Shown: positions 24,834-34,979, numbered from the stretch's first letter. The stretch is 64,000 nucleotides of DNA from RGIG5612 sp050944475 (GCA_050944475.1 JBMNRD010000002.1:62001-126000); one strand, 5' to 3'. Translations and numbers: made by a program. The notes: a model not told the origin generated them from the sequence alone.

Positions 24834-25856
24834 TCAGTTATAAACCTTCTCTTCCGGGTAGTATCTGAGACCGTCATAAAGGGAATTGGAAAAAATTCTT
24901 GTTACTCCCCTTATCGTACTGTTTGCGGGATCATTTATCCTGTTGACTCTAAGCCCGGTTTTGTGGGCAAAAAGCCTGTCAAAATTTTTAAGCATCGAGG
25001 AACCTCCTAAAAGAAAGACTCCGTTGTCCTTAATATCGGCGGCAAGCTCAGGCGGCGTTCTTTCAAGCACTCTTTTAACTTCATCAATTATTAAAAGAAG
25101 GGGGTCGATTATAGCGTCGGTCACTGTATGAGAGTTGATTACTGTCCTGCTTGGCAGCCCTGTGGCCATCACTCTGCCGAAAATACTTGTCTCTCCGTAT
25201 TGTGGCTTTGCGGAAAGATCTACAAGACTGCATTTGAGTATTTCTGCGCTTTTCATTCCGATAAGTTTTCCATCCTTATGCCTTATAGCATTGACAATCA
25301 TCTCATTCAGTTTGTTGCCTCCGAGCCTGACTGTTTTATGAAGCACAATGCCGCCGAGGGATATGACGGAAATCTCCGTTGTGTCCGCACCCATGTTTAC
25401 AATTAAGTTGCCTCTGGGGCTTCTATGGTCTATTGCACAGGCGATGGAGTCGGCTATACTTTTTTCAACAATAGAAATATTTCGGGGGCGAATTTTTGAA
25501 TTGGCAACAAGTTCATGGAATGAACGCTTTTCAACCTCTGTCGTATCACTGGGAACAGCTACTAAAAACTCGGTCCCCCTAATCATTTTTCCTTTGTTCA
25601 GCTTTTTATAAAGTCCTTCTAAAACAGCCTGCATTTTGTCTATGTCTGAAATCACACTGTTTTCAACCGGAAAAATTATCTCCACATTTTCGGGAGTTTT
25701 TTCAAACATTTCATATGCGTTGTCACCATAGCCTATAACCAATTTCTCATCCCGTACGGCTATGACGTTTTTTTCCACGAGAATTTCCTTGGCGCTGATG
25801 GATGAAATGCCGATATTATAAGTTCCTATATTGAGTCCGAATTTCAAATCACCCAT
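24834..25856 (-). CDS. mreB: MreB/Mbl-like actin homologue with altered nucleotide motifs
   Basis: MreB forms membrane-bound filaments that orient wall synthesis. The 340-residue chain aligns along its whole length with the actin fold of MreB and is followed by mreC and mreD. The nucleotide motifs are changed, however: phosphate-1 reads NIGTYN where MreB normally has DLGTAN (Asn9 for Asp), and phosphate-2 reads VNMGADTTE where VDIGGGTTE is usual (Asn154 for Asp). The adenosine motif LLGGSSMLKN is also a variant. The protein may bind nucleotide without normal hydrolysis. It overlaps radC by 8 bases. Confidence 0.88.
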   Translation of the reverse strand: MGDLKFGLNIGTYNIGISSISAKEILVEKNVIAVRDEKLVIGYGDNAYEMFEKTPENVEIIFPVENSVISDIDKMQAVLEGLYKKLNKGKMIRGTEFLVAVPSDTTEVEKRSFHELVANSKIRPRNISIVEKSIADSIACAIDHRSPRGNLIVNMGADTTEISVISLGGIVLHKTVRLGGNKLNEMIVNAIRHKDGKLIGMKSAEILKCSLVDLSAKPQYGETSIFGRVMATGLPSRTVINSHTVTDAIIDPLLLIIDEVKRVLERTPPELAADIKDNGVFLLGGSSMLKNFDRLFAHKTGLRVNRINDPANSTIRGVTRIFSNSLYDGLRYYPEEKVYN

Positions 25857-26553
25857 TAATTAATCCTTTTTCCTTAAAGCTGAAATAAATGCCGTCACCG
25901 ATGATAATGTGATCCAGAAGATTTATTCCAAGCATTTTTCCGGCATCATATACATGGTTCGTCCCTTCAATATCTGCCTTGCTGGGCTTGACATCCCCGC
26001 TGGGATGATTATGAAGGAGTATCACGCTTACCGCCTCATGTTTTAACGCCTGCAGATATATTTCCCTCGGAGAAAACGGGGAATAATTCACCGTACCCTG
26101 GGAAATAACCATATCTTTAATAAGTCTGCATGCAGAATTCAGAAGAAGCAATACCACTCTCTCTGTCTTCTGATGCCGCATCTGCTCCATATAGTAATCG
26201 GCAATAGTTTCCGGTTCAGTGAAGGACAACCCTTCTGCAGCGCGGCTCCGGGCAATTCTGCATGAAAGTTCCGCAACAGCTTTTATTTGCAGGGCCTTAA
26301 CCTTGCCGATTCCTTTGATTTTCATCAGATCCTCAAGTCGGATTCGAAGTATTCCGAGGACATCTTCGTTCCTGCTTTCCTCATTATAAAGGAGTTCTTT
26401 TGTCAGCTCCAGTGAAGACATGCCGCTTACACCCGTCCTGAGAATAATTGCCAAAAGCTCGGCACATGTCAGTGCTTCCGGACCGTACTTAATAAATTTT
26501 TCATCGGGCCTGTAGTCGGCCTGCATCGATTTGATTGTTTTTTTATTCGTCAA
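25849..26553 (-). CDS. radC: RadC family protein (JAB/MPN domain)
   Basis: The 234-residue protein has an N-terminal helix-hairpin-helix region (RIRLEDLMKIKGIGKVKALQI) and a C-terminal JAB metalloprotease-like domain with HNHPSGDVKPSKAD, which holds the expected zinc ligands. Despite its name a repair role is not established for the family. I chose TTG 26553 because AAGGAGG lies 4 bases upstream and the product then begins like other RadC proteins (TIKSM...RPDEKFIKYGPEAL); no good ATG is available. It opens the mre operon, an arrangement common in Firmicutes. Confidence 0.92.
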   Translation of the reverse strand: MTNKKTIKSMQADYRPDEKFIKYGPEALTCAELLAIILRTGVSGMSSLELTKELLYNEESRNEDVLGILRIRLEDLMKIKGIGKVKALQIKAVAELSCRIARSRAAEGLSFTEPETIADYYMEQMRHQKTERVVLLLLNSACRLIKDMVISQGTVNYSPFSPREIYLQALKHEAVSVILLHNHPSGDVKPSKADIEGTNHVYDAGKMLGINLLDHIIIGDGIYFSFKEKGLING

Positions 26554-26598
26554 ATTGCCTCCTTGGTTACAGAGACAATTCCTCAGTTTATTTAAATA

Positions 26599-26604
26599 AT
26601 AATA
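26599..26604 (-). promoter_or_regulatory. Possible extended -10 promoter of the radC-mre operon
   Basis: The minus strand reads TGGTATTAT, an extended -10 element about 46 bases before the radC start, with no good -35 hexamer. Confidence 0.4.
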
Positions 26605-26707
26605 CCATATTTCCGACCTAAAAAAAAGAAGGTATTGTGTACTCATTGTGAATTCTTGCAAGCGCAACAAATATATTTTTTACGACAGTAAAATGATATG
26701 CATATAC

Positions 26708-27955
26708 TTATTGCAGAATTGCCGTCAGAGCGCTTAGTATGGCGTATTTGCCATGCTCGTAGGTCAGACCGCCTTGATAAAACACGGTATAAGGTTCCCT
26801 TATCGGAGCGTCAGCCGATAATTCAATTGAAGAGCCTGATACAAAAGCCCCGCTGGCCATAATTACCTTGTCTGTATACCCCGGCATGTCGGCACCTTCA
26901 CAGCTCACATAGCTGTCGACATATGAGGCATGCTGGATGGCTGTGCAAAAGGCGACAACCTTTTCCGGAGTGTTAAGATCCACAGCTTGAACAATGCATG
27001 AACGGGGCTCTGAAGCGGCCGGACAGGTTTTATACCCGAAATGCTCGGTCATAGCCGCAAGAAAATGGGCGTTTTTAAGGGCATTTGCAACAACAGGCGG
27101 AGCAAGGGAAAGTCCCTGGAAGAATGCCCCTAAAAACCCCTGTGAAACTCCGACTTCTTTTCCGAGACCGGGAGCTGTAAGCCTGCAGGCGCACCTTTCT
27201 ATAAGATTCCTCCGCCCGACCAGATAGCCGCCTGTCGGAGCAAGGCCGCCGCCGGGATTTTTAATAAGTGAGCCGGCGCAAAGATCAACGCCATAATCTG
27301 TCGGCTCACAGACGGATGTAAACTCCCCGTAACAGTTGTCAACAAAGACAATGATATCGCTGCGTATTTTCTTAATGAACTCCACTGCTCTGCCGATGTA
27401 TTCCGGACTGAGGGAAGTCCTCGTCCTGTAGCCTTTGGAACGCTGAATTGCGACGATTTTTGTTTTGTCGGATATTTTATCACTTATGGTATCAAAGTCG
27501 AAATAAAGGTCATTTACAAGCTCCACATGGTCATATGTGACGCCGTATTCGGCAAGTGAGGCTGCGGAAGGGACAATTCCGATTGACATCTCAAGACTGT
27601 CGTATGGTTTCCCGGTTATATAAAGCAGTTCATCACCCGGAAGAAGGTTTGCGGACAGTCCAAGATAAATTGCATGGGTACCGCAAGTAATCTGAGACCT
27701 GACCAAGGCATCCTCCGCATGAAAAACCTCCGCATAAACAGCCTCAAGGCATCTCCGGCCCGTTTCATTGTATCCATAGCCGGAAGACGAATTAAAATGT
27801 GTTTCGCTGACCCTGTGCTTTCTGAATGCATTCAGCACCTTGTACTGGTTGGCTTCACTGATTTCATCTATTTGTCTGAAAATGCCGCTGAGGGCTTTCT
27901 CCTTGTCCCTTGCAATCCTAAGCAGCTCTTCACTGAATTCAGGATAGTTATACAA
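26708..27955 (-). CDS. PLP-dependent methionine gamma-lyase-like protein (YnbB family)
   Basis: The 415-residue fold-type I PLP protein belongs to the family annotated as aluminium resistance or methionine gamma-lyase-like. The PLP lysine is in AGSLIKNPGGGLAPTGGYLVG, the aspartate that contacts the PLP ring is in IVFVDNCYGEF, and SSSGYGYNETGR and SQITCGTHAIYLGL are typical of the family. The physiological reaction is not known. In B. subtilis the homologue ynbB lies near miaA, and here the gene overlaps miaA by 8 bases, ending the miaB-mutS-mutL-miaA operon. Confidence 0.9.
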   Translation of the reverse strand: MYNYPEFSEELLRIARDKEKALSGIFRQIDEISEANQYKVLNAFRKHRVSETHFNSSSGYGYNETGRRCLEAVYAEVFHAEDALVRSQITCGTHAIYLGLSANLLPGDELLYITGKPYDSLEMSIGIVPSAASLAEYGVTYDHVELVNDLYFDFDTISDKISDKTKIVAIQRSKGYRTRTSLSPEYIGRAVEFIKKIRSDIIVFVDNCYGEFTSVCEPTDYGVDLCAGSLIKNPGGGLAPTGGYLVGRRNLIERCACRLTAPGLGKEVGVSQGFLGAFFQGLSLAPPVVANALKNAHFLAAMTEHFGYKTCPAASEPRSCIVQAVDLNTPEKVVAFCTAIQHASYVDSYVSCEGADMPGYTDKVIMASGAFVSGSSIELSADAPIREPYTVFYQGGLTYEHGKYAILSALTAILQ

Positions 27956-28898
27956 TATTTTTCTCCTTTAATATGTTAATCATATGTGCAAGCATGTCCC
28001 GTGTATTTTCGTAGTCTTCATAATTCATCCAGATTACGTCCTTTTCGCGCCTGAACCATGTGAGCTGCCGTTTGGCAAAATGCCTTGTACCGAGTTTAAT
28101 TCGGTATGCGGCCTCTTCAAGTGTGATTTCTCCGTTAAGAAGCGGCAGGATTTCTTTATACCCGAGTCCCTGCATGGCGCGGCTTTCGGTTCCGACGCCG
28201 TTTTCAAGAAGGCCGGCAACTTCGCCTACAAGACCGCTTTGAAACATTTTGTCGACCCTTGAATCGATACGTGAATAAACGGTCATTCTTTGCCTGTTCA
28301 GTACAAAGTAAGCATAATTGAAGGGAGACGGTCGTTCCTTTTGCTGCGTGTTATGTCTTGAGATCCGAATGCCGGAATTGTGGCGGAACTCAAGGGCTCT
28401 TATCACCCTTTTGACGTTGTTCGGATGAATCGATGCGGCTGCCTGAGGGTCGGCTTCTATAAGCAGACTGTGAAGATGCTCGGAACCCTTTCTTTTTACA
28501 AGCTCTTCCATTTCCTTCCTGAAGGATTTGTCTTCGGTCTCGTTTTCAAAAACGGTATCGTAAAGGAGGGCATGTATATAAAATCCCGTGCCGCCGACAA
28601 CAATGGGTATGTTCCCGCGCCGATATATTTCCTGCGTTGCCTCCTTTGCACGCCTTTGAAACTCATAAATATTGAATTCACCGTCCGCATTAAGTATATC
28701 TATGAGGTGATGTGGAATCTCCTGCATCTGTTCCCGGGCAATCTTGGCTGTTCCGATGTCAAAACCTTTGTAAACCTGCATTGAATCGGCACTTATTATT
28801 TCTCCGCCGACTTCTCTTGCAAGGCTCACGGCAAGTTCGCTTTTACCGACGCCTGTCGCTCCTCCGATTATGACTAAAGGTGGTTTTGTTTCTGTCAT
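27948..28898 (-). CDS. miaA: tRNA dimethylallyltransferase MiaA
   Basis: MiaA adds a dimethylallyl group to A37 of tRNAs reading UNN codons. The 316-residue protein has the P-loop GGATGVGKSELAV, the ISADSMQVYKGFDIGTAK block, VVGGTGFYIHALL and the ARQLTWFR-like segment (AKRQLTWFRRE). MiaB, which methylthiolates the product of MiaA, is encoded upstream in the same operon, so both steps of ms2i6A formation are together. It overlaps mutL by 4 bases (ATGA). Confidence 0.97.
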   Translation of the reverse strand: MTETKPPLVIIGGATGVGKSELAVSLAREVGGEIISADSMQVYKGFDIGTAKIAREQMQEIPHHLIDILNADGEFNIYEFQRRAKEATQEIYRRGNIPIVVGGTGFYIHALLYDTVFENETEDKSFRKEMEELVKRKGSEHLHSLLIEADPQAAASIHPNNVKRVIRALEFRHNSGIRISRHNTQQKERPSPFNYAYFVLNRQRMTVYSRIDSRVDKMFQSGLVGEVAGLLENGVGTESRAMQGLGYKEILPLLNGEITLEEAAYRIKLGTRHFAKRQLTWFRREKDVIWMNYEDYENTRDMLAHMINILKEKNIV

Positions 28899-30787
28899 AT
28901 TATCCTTTTGAATTTTTTTTCAAACTCATTCTTTGTCATGGAAATGATTGTCGGTCTCCCGTGCGGGCAGTTGTACGGATTATCAAGGGAAAGAAGCTCC
29001 TCGATAAGCCTGTCGGCCTCGGCGGAAGAAAGAGCCGTTCCTCCCTTCACCGCTGCCTTACATGCAGCCATAGCTATACGGTCAAGAAGCAATTCAGAGC
29101 CGGCCGGGGCTGACGGATTTTCCATAATTTCATCAATAAATGCATGGAGCAGTTCGCTGCTGTCAATATCGAACAGTTCCGAGGGCACGGCGGTAATTAT
29201 GTAATCGCTGCCTCCGAAATGGTCAATATCAAAGCCTATTTTTTTCAACTGCTGCATATATTGCACAAGACACATCTCCTCTCCGGCGGAAAGGGAGACA
29301 ATCTTACCCGGTGAGATGTATTGAGATGTGTAATTTTCGCGCCTTAAGGAAGACAAAAGCCTTTCATAAATAACCTTTTCATGAGCTGCATGTTGGTCGA
29401 TGATGAACATTTTTTCATCGTATTCAACAATCCAATATGTGTTGAATATCTTGCCAATTATCCGGTGATGACACCTTGCCGTACTGCTCAGGAAACGGTC
29501 GTCGAAAAATGTCTGTTGGCTAAATGATGATTCGTCCGGAACATTTTCCCGAACGAAGTCCGTAATCCCGTCGTCTGTGATGCTTTCTTCCTCAGCGTAT
29601 TTTTTTCGTCTTTCGCTGTAAGGTGAATGGTCCCTGAAAACCTGCTCGCACGCTTCCCATTTCTCCGCTGAAATCTGCCTTTTGTATGCCGGTTCATCCA
29701 TCTTTTTTCTTTCTGTTTCAAAGGGCTCGGGAGCATTTTTCGTTTTTTTAATTTCTTCCTTTTTGTCGTCAATGCCTATGGAAAAAGACGGAATGTTTTC
29801 TCGATTTCCGAGGGCCTCTCCAACGGCATGGCTTATACAGTCGTAAACCGCCTCGTTGTCGTGAAAGCGCACTTCCATTTTGGAGGGGTGGACATTAACG
29901 TCAATAAGTCTCGGTTCGATAGTAAAATTAAGGGCGGTAAACGGAAAAGTCCCCTTCATCTGTCTGCCTTTGTAAGCCGCTTCTATTGCCCCCTGTATTA
30001 TCCGGTCCTTAACATATCTTTTATTTATGAAATAATTTTCAAAGGCCCTTGAACGGCGGGCAACTTCGGGCTTTCCGACATAACCTTCTACGGAGACGGT
30101 TTCACTTTTCTTAGTGACGGGAATAAGGTTTGATGCCATTTCCCTGCCGTAAACCGCATAAATGACATCCTTTAGAGAGCCGTTGCCCGACGTGTTAAGC
30201 CTCAGGGCGCCGTTATTTGTAAATTTAATTGCGACATCCGGGTTGGAAAGAGCGATTTTTTCCACGACTTCGGAAATGGCTGTTCCCTCTGACTGTCCTG
30301 TGCGCAGAAATTTGAGTCTGGCGGGAACATTATGAAACAGGTTTGTTATTATTATAGTTGTTCCGTCCGGCAGCCCCGCCTCTTCAAAAGAGATTTCTTT
30401 CCCGGCACTGAGCCTGTAAATAGTACCCGTCAGGGAATCCTCGGTTTTTGTAAACAGTTCAAGATCTGAAACTGCGGCAATGCTTGAAAGGGCTTCTCCG
30501 CGAAAACCGAGGGTACTGATAAAGTTAAGATCCTCTGCTCTGTCAATTTTGCTGGTTGAGTGTCGCTGAAAGGCAAGCCTTACCTGGTCATGCGGTATCC
30601 CGCAGCCGTTGTCGGTAATGCGTATCAGATCCTTTCCTCCGTCCCTTATTTCCACGGAAATGGCATTTGCACCGGAGTCAATGGAATTTTCCATCAGCTC
30701 CTTGATGACATTAGCCGGCCTTTCCACAACCTCGCCGGCAGCTATTTTATCTATTGTTGCATTATCGAGAATACGTATTGTTCTCAT
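28895..30787 (-). CDS. mutL: DNA mismatch repair protein MutL
   Basis: MutL couples mismatch recognition by MutS to strand removal. The 630-residue protein has the GHKL ATPase domain (AGEVVERPANVIKELMENS, DNGCGI, TLGFRGEALSSI), a poorly conserved charged linker (~residues 330-430) and a C-terminal dimerisation domain. The latter carries the endonuclease motif DQHAAHEKVIYE and the CPHGRPT motif, so this MutL should nick DNA itself, as expected in an organism without MutH. It lies 3 bases after mutS and overlaps miaA. Confidence 0.97.
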   Translation of the reverse strand: MRTIRILDNATIDKIAAGEVVERPANVIKELMENSIDSGANAISVEIRDGGKDLIRITDNGCGIPHDQVRLAFQRHSTSKIDRAEDLNFISTLGFRGEALSSIAAVSDLELFTKTEDSLTGTIYRLSAGKEISFEEAGLPDGTTIIITNLFHNVPARLKFLRTGQSEGTAISEVVEKIALSNPDVAIKFTNNGALRLNTSGNGSLKDVIYAVYGREMASNLIPVTKKSETVSVEGYVGKPEVARRSRAFENYFINKRYVKDRIIQGAIEAAYKGRQMKGTFPFTALNFTIEPRLIDVNVHPSKMEVRFHDNEAVYDCISHAVGEALGNRENIPSFSIGIDDKKEEIKKTKNAPEPFETERKKMDEPAYKRQISAEKWEACEQVFRDHSPYSERRKKYAEEESITDDGITDFVRENVPDESSFSQQTFFDDRFLSSTARCHHRIIGKIFNTYWIVEYDEKMFIIDQHAAHEKVIYERLLSSLRRENYTSQYISPGKIVSLSAGEEMCLVQYMQQLKKIGFDIDHFGGSDYIITAVPSELFDIDSSELLHAFIDEIMENPSAPAGSELLLDRIAMAACKAAVKGGTALSSAEADRLIEELLSLDNPYNCPHGRPTIISMTKNEFEKKFKRII

Positions 30788-30790
30788 TTA

Positions 30791-33424
30791 CTACAGTTCC
30801 TTTTTCAAATCATACAAAATGTTCATTGCATCAATCAGGGTTGTGTTATTAAGATCAATCTCTCTAAGTTTGCGCAGAATCCCCGCCTCCGCTTCGGTGA
30901 CGGTAAGTTTGTCAGACAGGCTGTCGGCATCTTCACTTGCAGGTGTGCAATCTTCGGCAGACGGGCTGTTCGCAATGATTTTTCGCATATCCTTACGGGA
31001 TGAATCCGCATCAACAAGCATTGTTACCAGCTCAAATGCCCTGTTTGTAATTTCCGCCGGGACGCCTGCGAGTGATGCAACCTGGATGCCGTAGCTTTTA
31101 TCGGCGCCGCCGCGTATTATTTTCCTCAGGAAAATGATGTTATGTCCCTGTTCTTTAACGCTGATGCAATAATTTTTCACACCGTCAATCTTACCCTCGA
31201 GTTCGGTGAGCTCATGGTAATGTGTGGAAAAGAAGGTTTTTGCGCCGCATTTTTCCCTGTCGGCTATGTACTCCACAACCGCCCATGCAATGCTGAGGCC
31301 GTCAAAAGTTGATGTGCCTCTTCCGATTTCATCGAGAATAATTAATGATTTGCTCGTTGCGTTTCTTAATATGCCGGCCACCTCAGTCATTTCAACCATA
31401 AAAGTGCTTCGGCCGCTGGCAAGATCATCGGAGGCACCCACTCTCGTAAAAATCCTGTCACAAACACAAACATTGGCATAGCTCGCGGGAACATAGCTTC
31501 CGATTGATGCCATCAGGACAATGAGCGCCAGCTGTCTCATATAAGTTGATTTGCCGGCCATGTTCGGTCCCGTTATGATGCTGACGCGGTTTTCATACTC
31601 GTCGGAGTAAGTATCATTGGGTATAAAAAGCCCTTCTGCAATGGTTTTTTCAACAACGGGATGACGTCCGTCTTTAACATCAATTATACCGCTGAGGTTT
31701 ATGTGCGGGCGGACATAGCGATTTTGTTCCGCGACATATGCAAGTGAGCAAAATGCGTCAATTTTCGAAATTGCCGCGGCACTTTTCTGGATTCTGACAA
31801 CTTGTGCTGCAACTTTTTCTCGTATTTCATTAAATACATCATATTCAAGTGAGAAAAGTTTGTCCTCGGCCCCCAATATTGTTTCTTCAAGTTCCTTTAA
31901 TTCTTCTGTTATATATCTTTCCGCATTGACTAAGGTCTGCTTCCGGACATATCTGTCCGGGACCTTATCCTTAAATGTATTCGTAACCTCAATGTAATAG
32001 CCGAAAACCTTATTGTATCTGACCTTCAGGCTTTTAATTCCCGTTTCTTCGCGTTCGCGTTCCTCGATGTCAACCAGCCAGTTCTTACCCTGTGTTTTGG
32101 ATTGCCTTAATTTGTCAATCCGTTCAAGATACCCGTCCCTGACTATTCCGCCCTCTTTTACATTTATAGGCGGATCATCCACAATGGCTTCATGGATAAG
32201 TGAATATAAGTCCTCGAGGCAGTCAAGGTTGTCTGCGATTTCGTTCAACTCCTCGCCATCAAAAGTTTTTATTATTGTCTTAATGTGCGGAAGCATTTCA
32301 AGGGAGCTTTTAAATGCGATTAGATCCCGGGGATTTGCTGTCCGATAGGAAATTCTGGCCAAAAGACGTTCAAGGTCATAAACAGGATTAAGATACTCCC
32401 TGAGCTCATCCCTGTCCATCAGTCGGCTGTTGAGCTGGGCAATCGCGTCCTGACGTCTTATTATTTCCTTGCTGTCGATAAGGGGGCGCTCTATGAAGTT
32501 TCTCAATCTCCTTGCGCCCATGGCGGTTTTGGTCTTGTCCAGCACCCAGAGCAGACTTCCCTTTTTATTTTTTTCACGCATGGTCTCGGTCAACTCAAGA
32601 TTCCGCCTTGTTGCCGAATCGATAACCATAAATCGCTTGGCTGAATAGATTGTAAGTTTATTTAAAAATTCAAGGCCCGCCTTCTGGGTTTCATAGAGAT
32701 AACCAAGCAGACCTCCGACAGACGGAATGCAGCCGGCATTGTCGTTAAGTCCGAGACCGGAAAGGTCAATTACATTAAAATGTTCTTTGATTATGCGCTC
32801 GCACTTGTCAATCGCAAAAGCGGCGTCATCAAGTGTGAAAAGTGAAATTTCCAGCTTATCCTTTATATGAACAAAATCAATAGGCGCCATGGAGAAAGCA
32901 TGGTTGGAGATAATCTCGGCAACCGGAAATTTATTTACTTCGTCCATAAGCTCTTTTTCATTTTCTAGCTGCGTGGTTAGAAATTCACCGGTGGTGATGT
33001 CGGCGAGCGCTATGGAATAGAAGTCGGCAGCATAATAAATGCACATGAGGTAATTATTCTTGTCCTCGTCAAGCGCCATGGCATTAATATTGGTTCCCGG
33101 AGTTACGACCTTTATGACTTCACGTTTTACAAGTCCTTTGGCAAGCTTGGGGTCTTCCACCTGCTCGGCAATTGCAACCTTGTATCCCTTCGAAACGAGT
33201 CTGTTAATATATGTGTCGGCAGCATGAAAGGGAACCCCGCACATGGGCGCACGTTCTTCAAGGCCGCAATCCCTGCCCGTAAGAGTCAGCTCAAGCTCGC
33301 GACTTGATGTCAGGGCATCTTCAAAAAACATCTCATAGAAATCTCCGAGCCTGTAAAATAAAATGCAGTCACTATATTGTTTTTTCGTCTCAAGATAATG
33401 AGACATCATCGGTGAAAGAGCCAC
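30791..33424 (-). CDS. mutS: DNA mismatch repair protein MutS
   Basis: MutS binds mismatches and small loops. The 877-residue protein shows the N-terminal mismatch-binding motif FYEMFFEDA (the Phe-x-Glu wedge), the connector, core and clamp domains (GYYIEVTNTF), and the C-terminal ATPase with TGPNMAGKSTYMRQ, the Walker B region LIILDEIGRGTSTFDG and the ATP-switch FFSTHYHELT. The last ~80 residues are a variable helical tail. It is the full-length MutS, unlike the shortened MutS-like ATPase near 5 kb. miaB is 33 bases upstream and mutL 3 bases downstream. Confidence 0.98.
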   Translation of the reverse strand: MALSPMMSHYLETKKQYSDCILFYRLGDFYEMFFEDALTSSRELELTLTGRDCGLEERAPMCGVPFHAADTYINRLVSKGYKVAIAEQVEDPKLAKGLVKREVIKVVTPGTNINAMALDEDKNNYLMCIYYAADFYSIALADITTGEFLTTQLENEKELMDEVNKFPVAEIISNHAFSMAPIDFVHIKDKLEISLFTLDDAAFAIDKCERIIKEHFNVIDLSGLGLNDNAGCIPSVGGLLGYLYETQKAGLEFLNKLTIYSAKRFMVIDSATRRNLELTETMREKNKKGSLLWVLDKTKTAMGARRLRNFIERPLIDSKEIIRRQDAIAQLNSRLMDRDELREYLNPVYDLERLLARISYRTANPRDLIAFKSSLEMLPHIKTIIKTFDGEELNEIADNLDCLEDLYSLIHEAIVDDPPINVKEGGIVRDGYLERIDKLRQSKTQGKNWLVDIEEREREETGIKSLKVRYNKVFGYYIEVTNTFKDKVPDRYVRKQTLVNAERYITEELKELEETILGAEDKLFSLEYDVFNEIREKVAAQVVRIQKSAAAISKIDAFCSLAYVAEQNRYVRPHINLSGIIDVKDGRHPVVEKTIAEGLFIPNDTYSDEYENRVSIITGPNMAGKSTYMRQLALIVLMASIGSYVPASYANVCVCDRIFTRVGASDDLASGRSTFMVEMTEVAGILRNATSKSLIILDEIGRGTSTFDGLSIAWAVVEYIADREKCGAKTFFSTHYHELTELEGKIDGVKNYCISVKEQGHNIIFLRKIIRGGADKSYGIQVASLAGVPAEITNRAFELVTMLVDADSSRKDMRKIIANSPSAEDCTPASEDADSLSDKLTVTEAEAGILRKLREIDLNNTTLIDAMNILYDLKKEL

Positions 33425-33457
33425 AATTATCCTCCAAGGGAATCGACCATGCCGAAA

Positions 33458-34918
33458 TCATATCAATTTGCTTTTAATGTTATCCTCATCCGTAAACAAT
33501 GTTCCAAAGTAGTAAAATCCCTTCGCCTCATCAAGCCTGACTTTTACAAAATTGCCGACAAGGCTTGCCTCCCCGGGGAAATGGACCATGCTGTTGTTCG
33601 ACAGTCTTCCCGTAAGCAGCCGGGAATCCTTTGAATTAATCTCTTCCACAAGCACCTCAAAGACTCTCCCCTTCAGCCGGGCGTTCCGAATCCCCGCCTG
33701 CTCGGAGCAAAGTTTCAAAAGCCTTTCCATGCGTTCGCTTGCCACATCTTTCGAAACCTGGCCGGGCATATCCGCGGCGAGGGTGTTGCTTCGCCTGGAA
33801 TAAATAAAAGTAAACGCGCTGTCAAATTTCACCTCTTCCACTACCTCAAGTGTCCGGCAAAAATCTTCTTCGGTTTCCCCCGGGAAACCCACAATAATGT
33901 CGGTGGTAATGGATATTTCGGGAATTTCCCTGCGTATTTTTCCGGCAAGTTCAAGATATGCTTCCTTGTCGTATTTTCTGTTCATCATTTCCAGAATGCG
34001 GCTGCTTCCGGACTGAAGCGGCAGGTGTATATGCCTACAGATCTTCCCGTTATTTTTTATGACATCTATCAGTTCATCGGAAAAGTTTTTCGGATGTGGT
34101 GTCATAAACCTTATTCTCTCAATGCCATCTACTTTACAGGTTTCTTCAAGAAGACGAGGAAATCCATAGGCATATGAATTGACATTCTGACCAAGCAGCA
34201 TGACCTCAACCACGCCATCGGCGGAAAGCGAGCGAATCTCGGCGAGTATATCCGGCATTTCTCTGCTCCGCTCCCGCCCTCTGACATAGGGAACTATGCA
34301 GTAACTGCAGAAATTATTACAGCCGTATATGATATTCACCCCGGATTTGAACGGGTATTTTCTTACCGAGGGTAGATTTTCAACCACCATATCCGTTCCG
34401 TCAAGAAGGCAGGTCCTGTTCTTTCCGTCGGTCAGGTGAAGGAAAAGCAATTCGGCCAGCATGTAAATGTTATGTGTTCCGAAAATGATATTTACATGGC
34501 TATACTTTTGCCTGATTATTTCAACAATATGAGGCTCTTGCATCATGCATCCGCACATTGCTATTATCATTTCGGGATTATTTTCCTTTGCACGCTTTAA
34601 GACACCAAGCCTGCCGTAAACACGTATATTCGCATGCTCCCTAACAGTACACGTATTGTATAAGACAAAATCCGCATCCTCGGATTTTGTGATTTCATAT
34701 CCGATTGCCTGCAGGATGCCAAGGAGCTTTTCCGAGTCCTTTGCATTCATCTGGCATCCGAAAGTATTTATACAGCAAGTAAGAGGCCGTCCCCTGTTAA
34801 TAGAAATATTCTTTATTATTCTTTTACATTCGTCTATATAATAAAATTGGCGCTCAGGCTCTGTATCCGGCGCATTACTTAAGATATTCCGTCTGATATC
34901 TTCATCAATTGAATGCAT
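33458..34918 (-). CDS. miaB: tRNA-2-methylthio-N6-dimethylallyladenosine synthase MiaB
   Basis: MiaB is a radical SAM methylthiotransferase acting on i6A37 in tRNA. The 486-residue protein has the N-terminal UPF0004 domain with three cysteines of an Fe-S cluster (NTFGCQMNAKDS, YNTCTVREHA, MCGCMMQ), the radical SAM motif YGCNNFCSYCIVPYVRGRE, and a C-terminal TRAM domain (FEVLVEEIN onward). The first ~40 residues are an extension seen in many Clostridia. It is the first gene of the miaB-mutS-mutL-miaA operon and has its own promoter. Confidence 0.97.
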   Translation of the reverse strand: MHSIDEDIRRNILSNAPDTEPERQFYYIDECKRIIKNISINRGRPLTCCINTFGCQMNAKDSEKLLGILQAIGYEITKSEDADFVLYNTCTVREHANIRVYGRLGVLKRAKENNPEMIIAMCGCMMQEPHIVEIIRQKYSHVNIIFGTHNIYMLAELLFLHLTDGKNRTCLLDGTDMVVENLPSVRKYPFKSGVNIIYGCNNFCSYCIVPYVRGRERSREMPDILAEIRSLSADGVVEVMLLGQNVNSYAYGFPRLLEETCKVDGIERIRFMTPHPKNFSDELIDVIKNNGKICRHIHLPLQSGSSRILEMMNRKYDKEAYLELAGKIRREIPEISITTDIIVGFPGETEEDFCRTLEVVEEVKFDSAFTFIYSRRSNTLAADMPGQVSKDVASERMERLLKLCSEQAGIRNARLKGRVFEVLVEEINSKDSRLLTGRLSNNSMVHFPGEASLVGNFVKVRLDEAKGFYYFGTLFTDEDNIKSKLI

Positions 34919-34950
34919 TTTTTTGTTTCCCTGCTTGAATTTAACAATAT

Positions 34951-34979
34951 ATTATATCATGAATTCAAATGAAACTAAA
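34951..34979 (-). promoter_or_regulatory. Promoter of the miaB-mutSL-miaA operon
   Basis: The minus strand has TTTAGT, a 17-base spacer and TATAAT preceded by TGA (extended -10). Confidence 0.65.
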
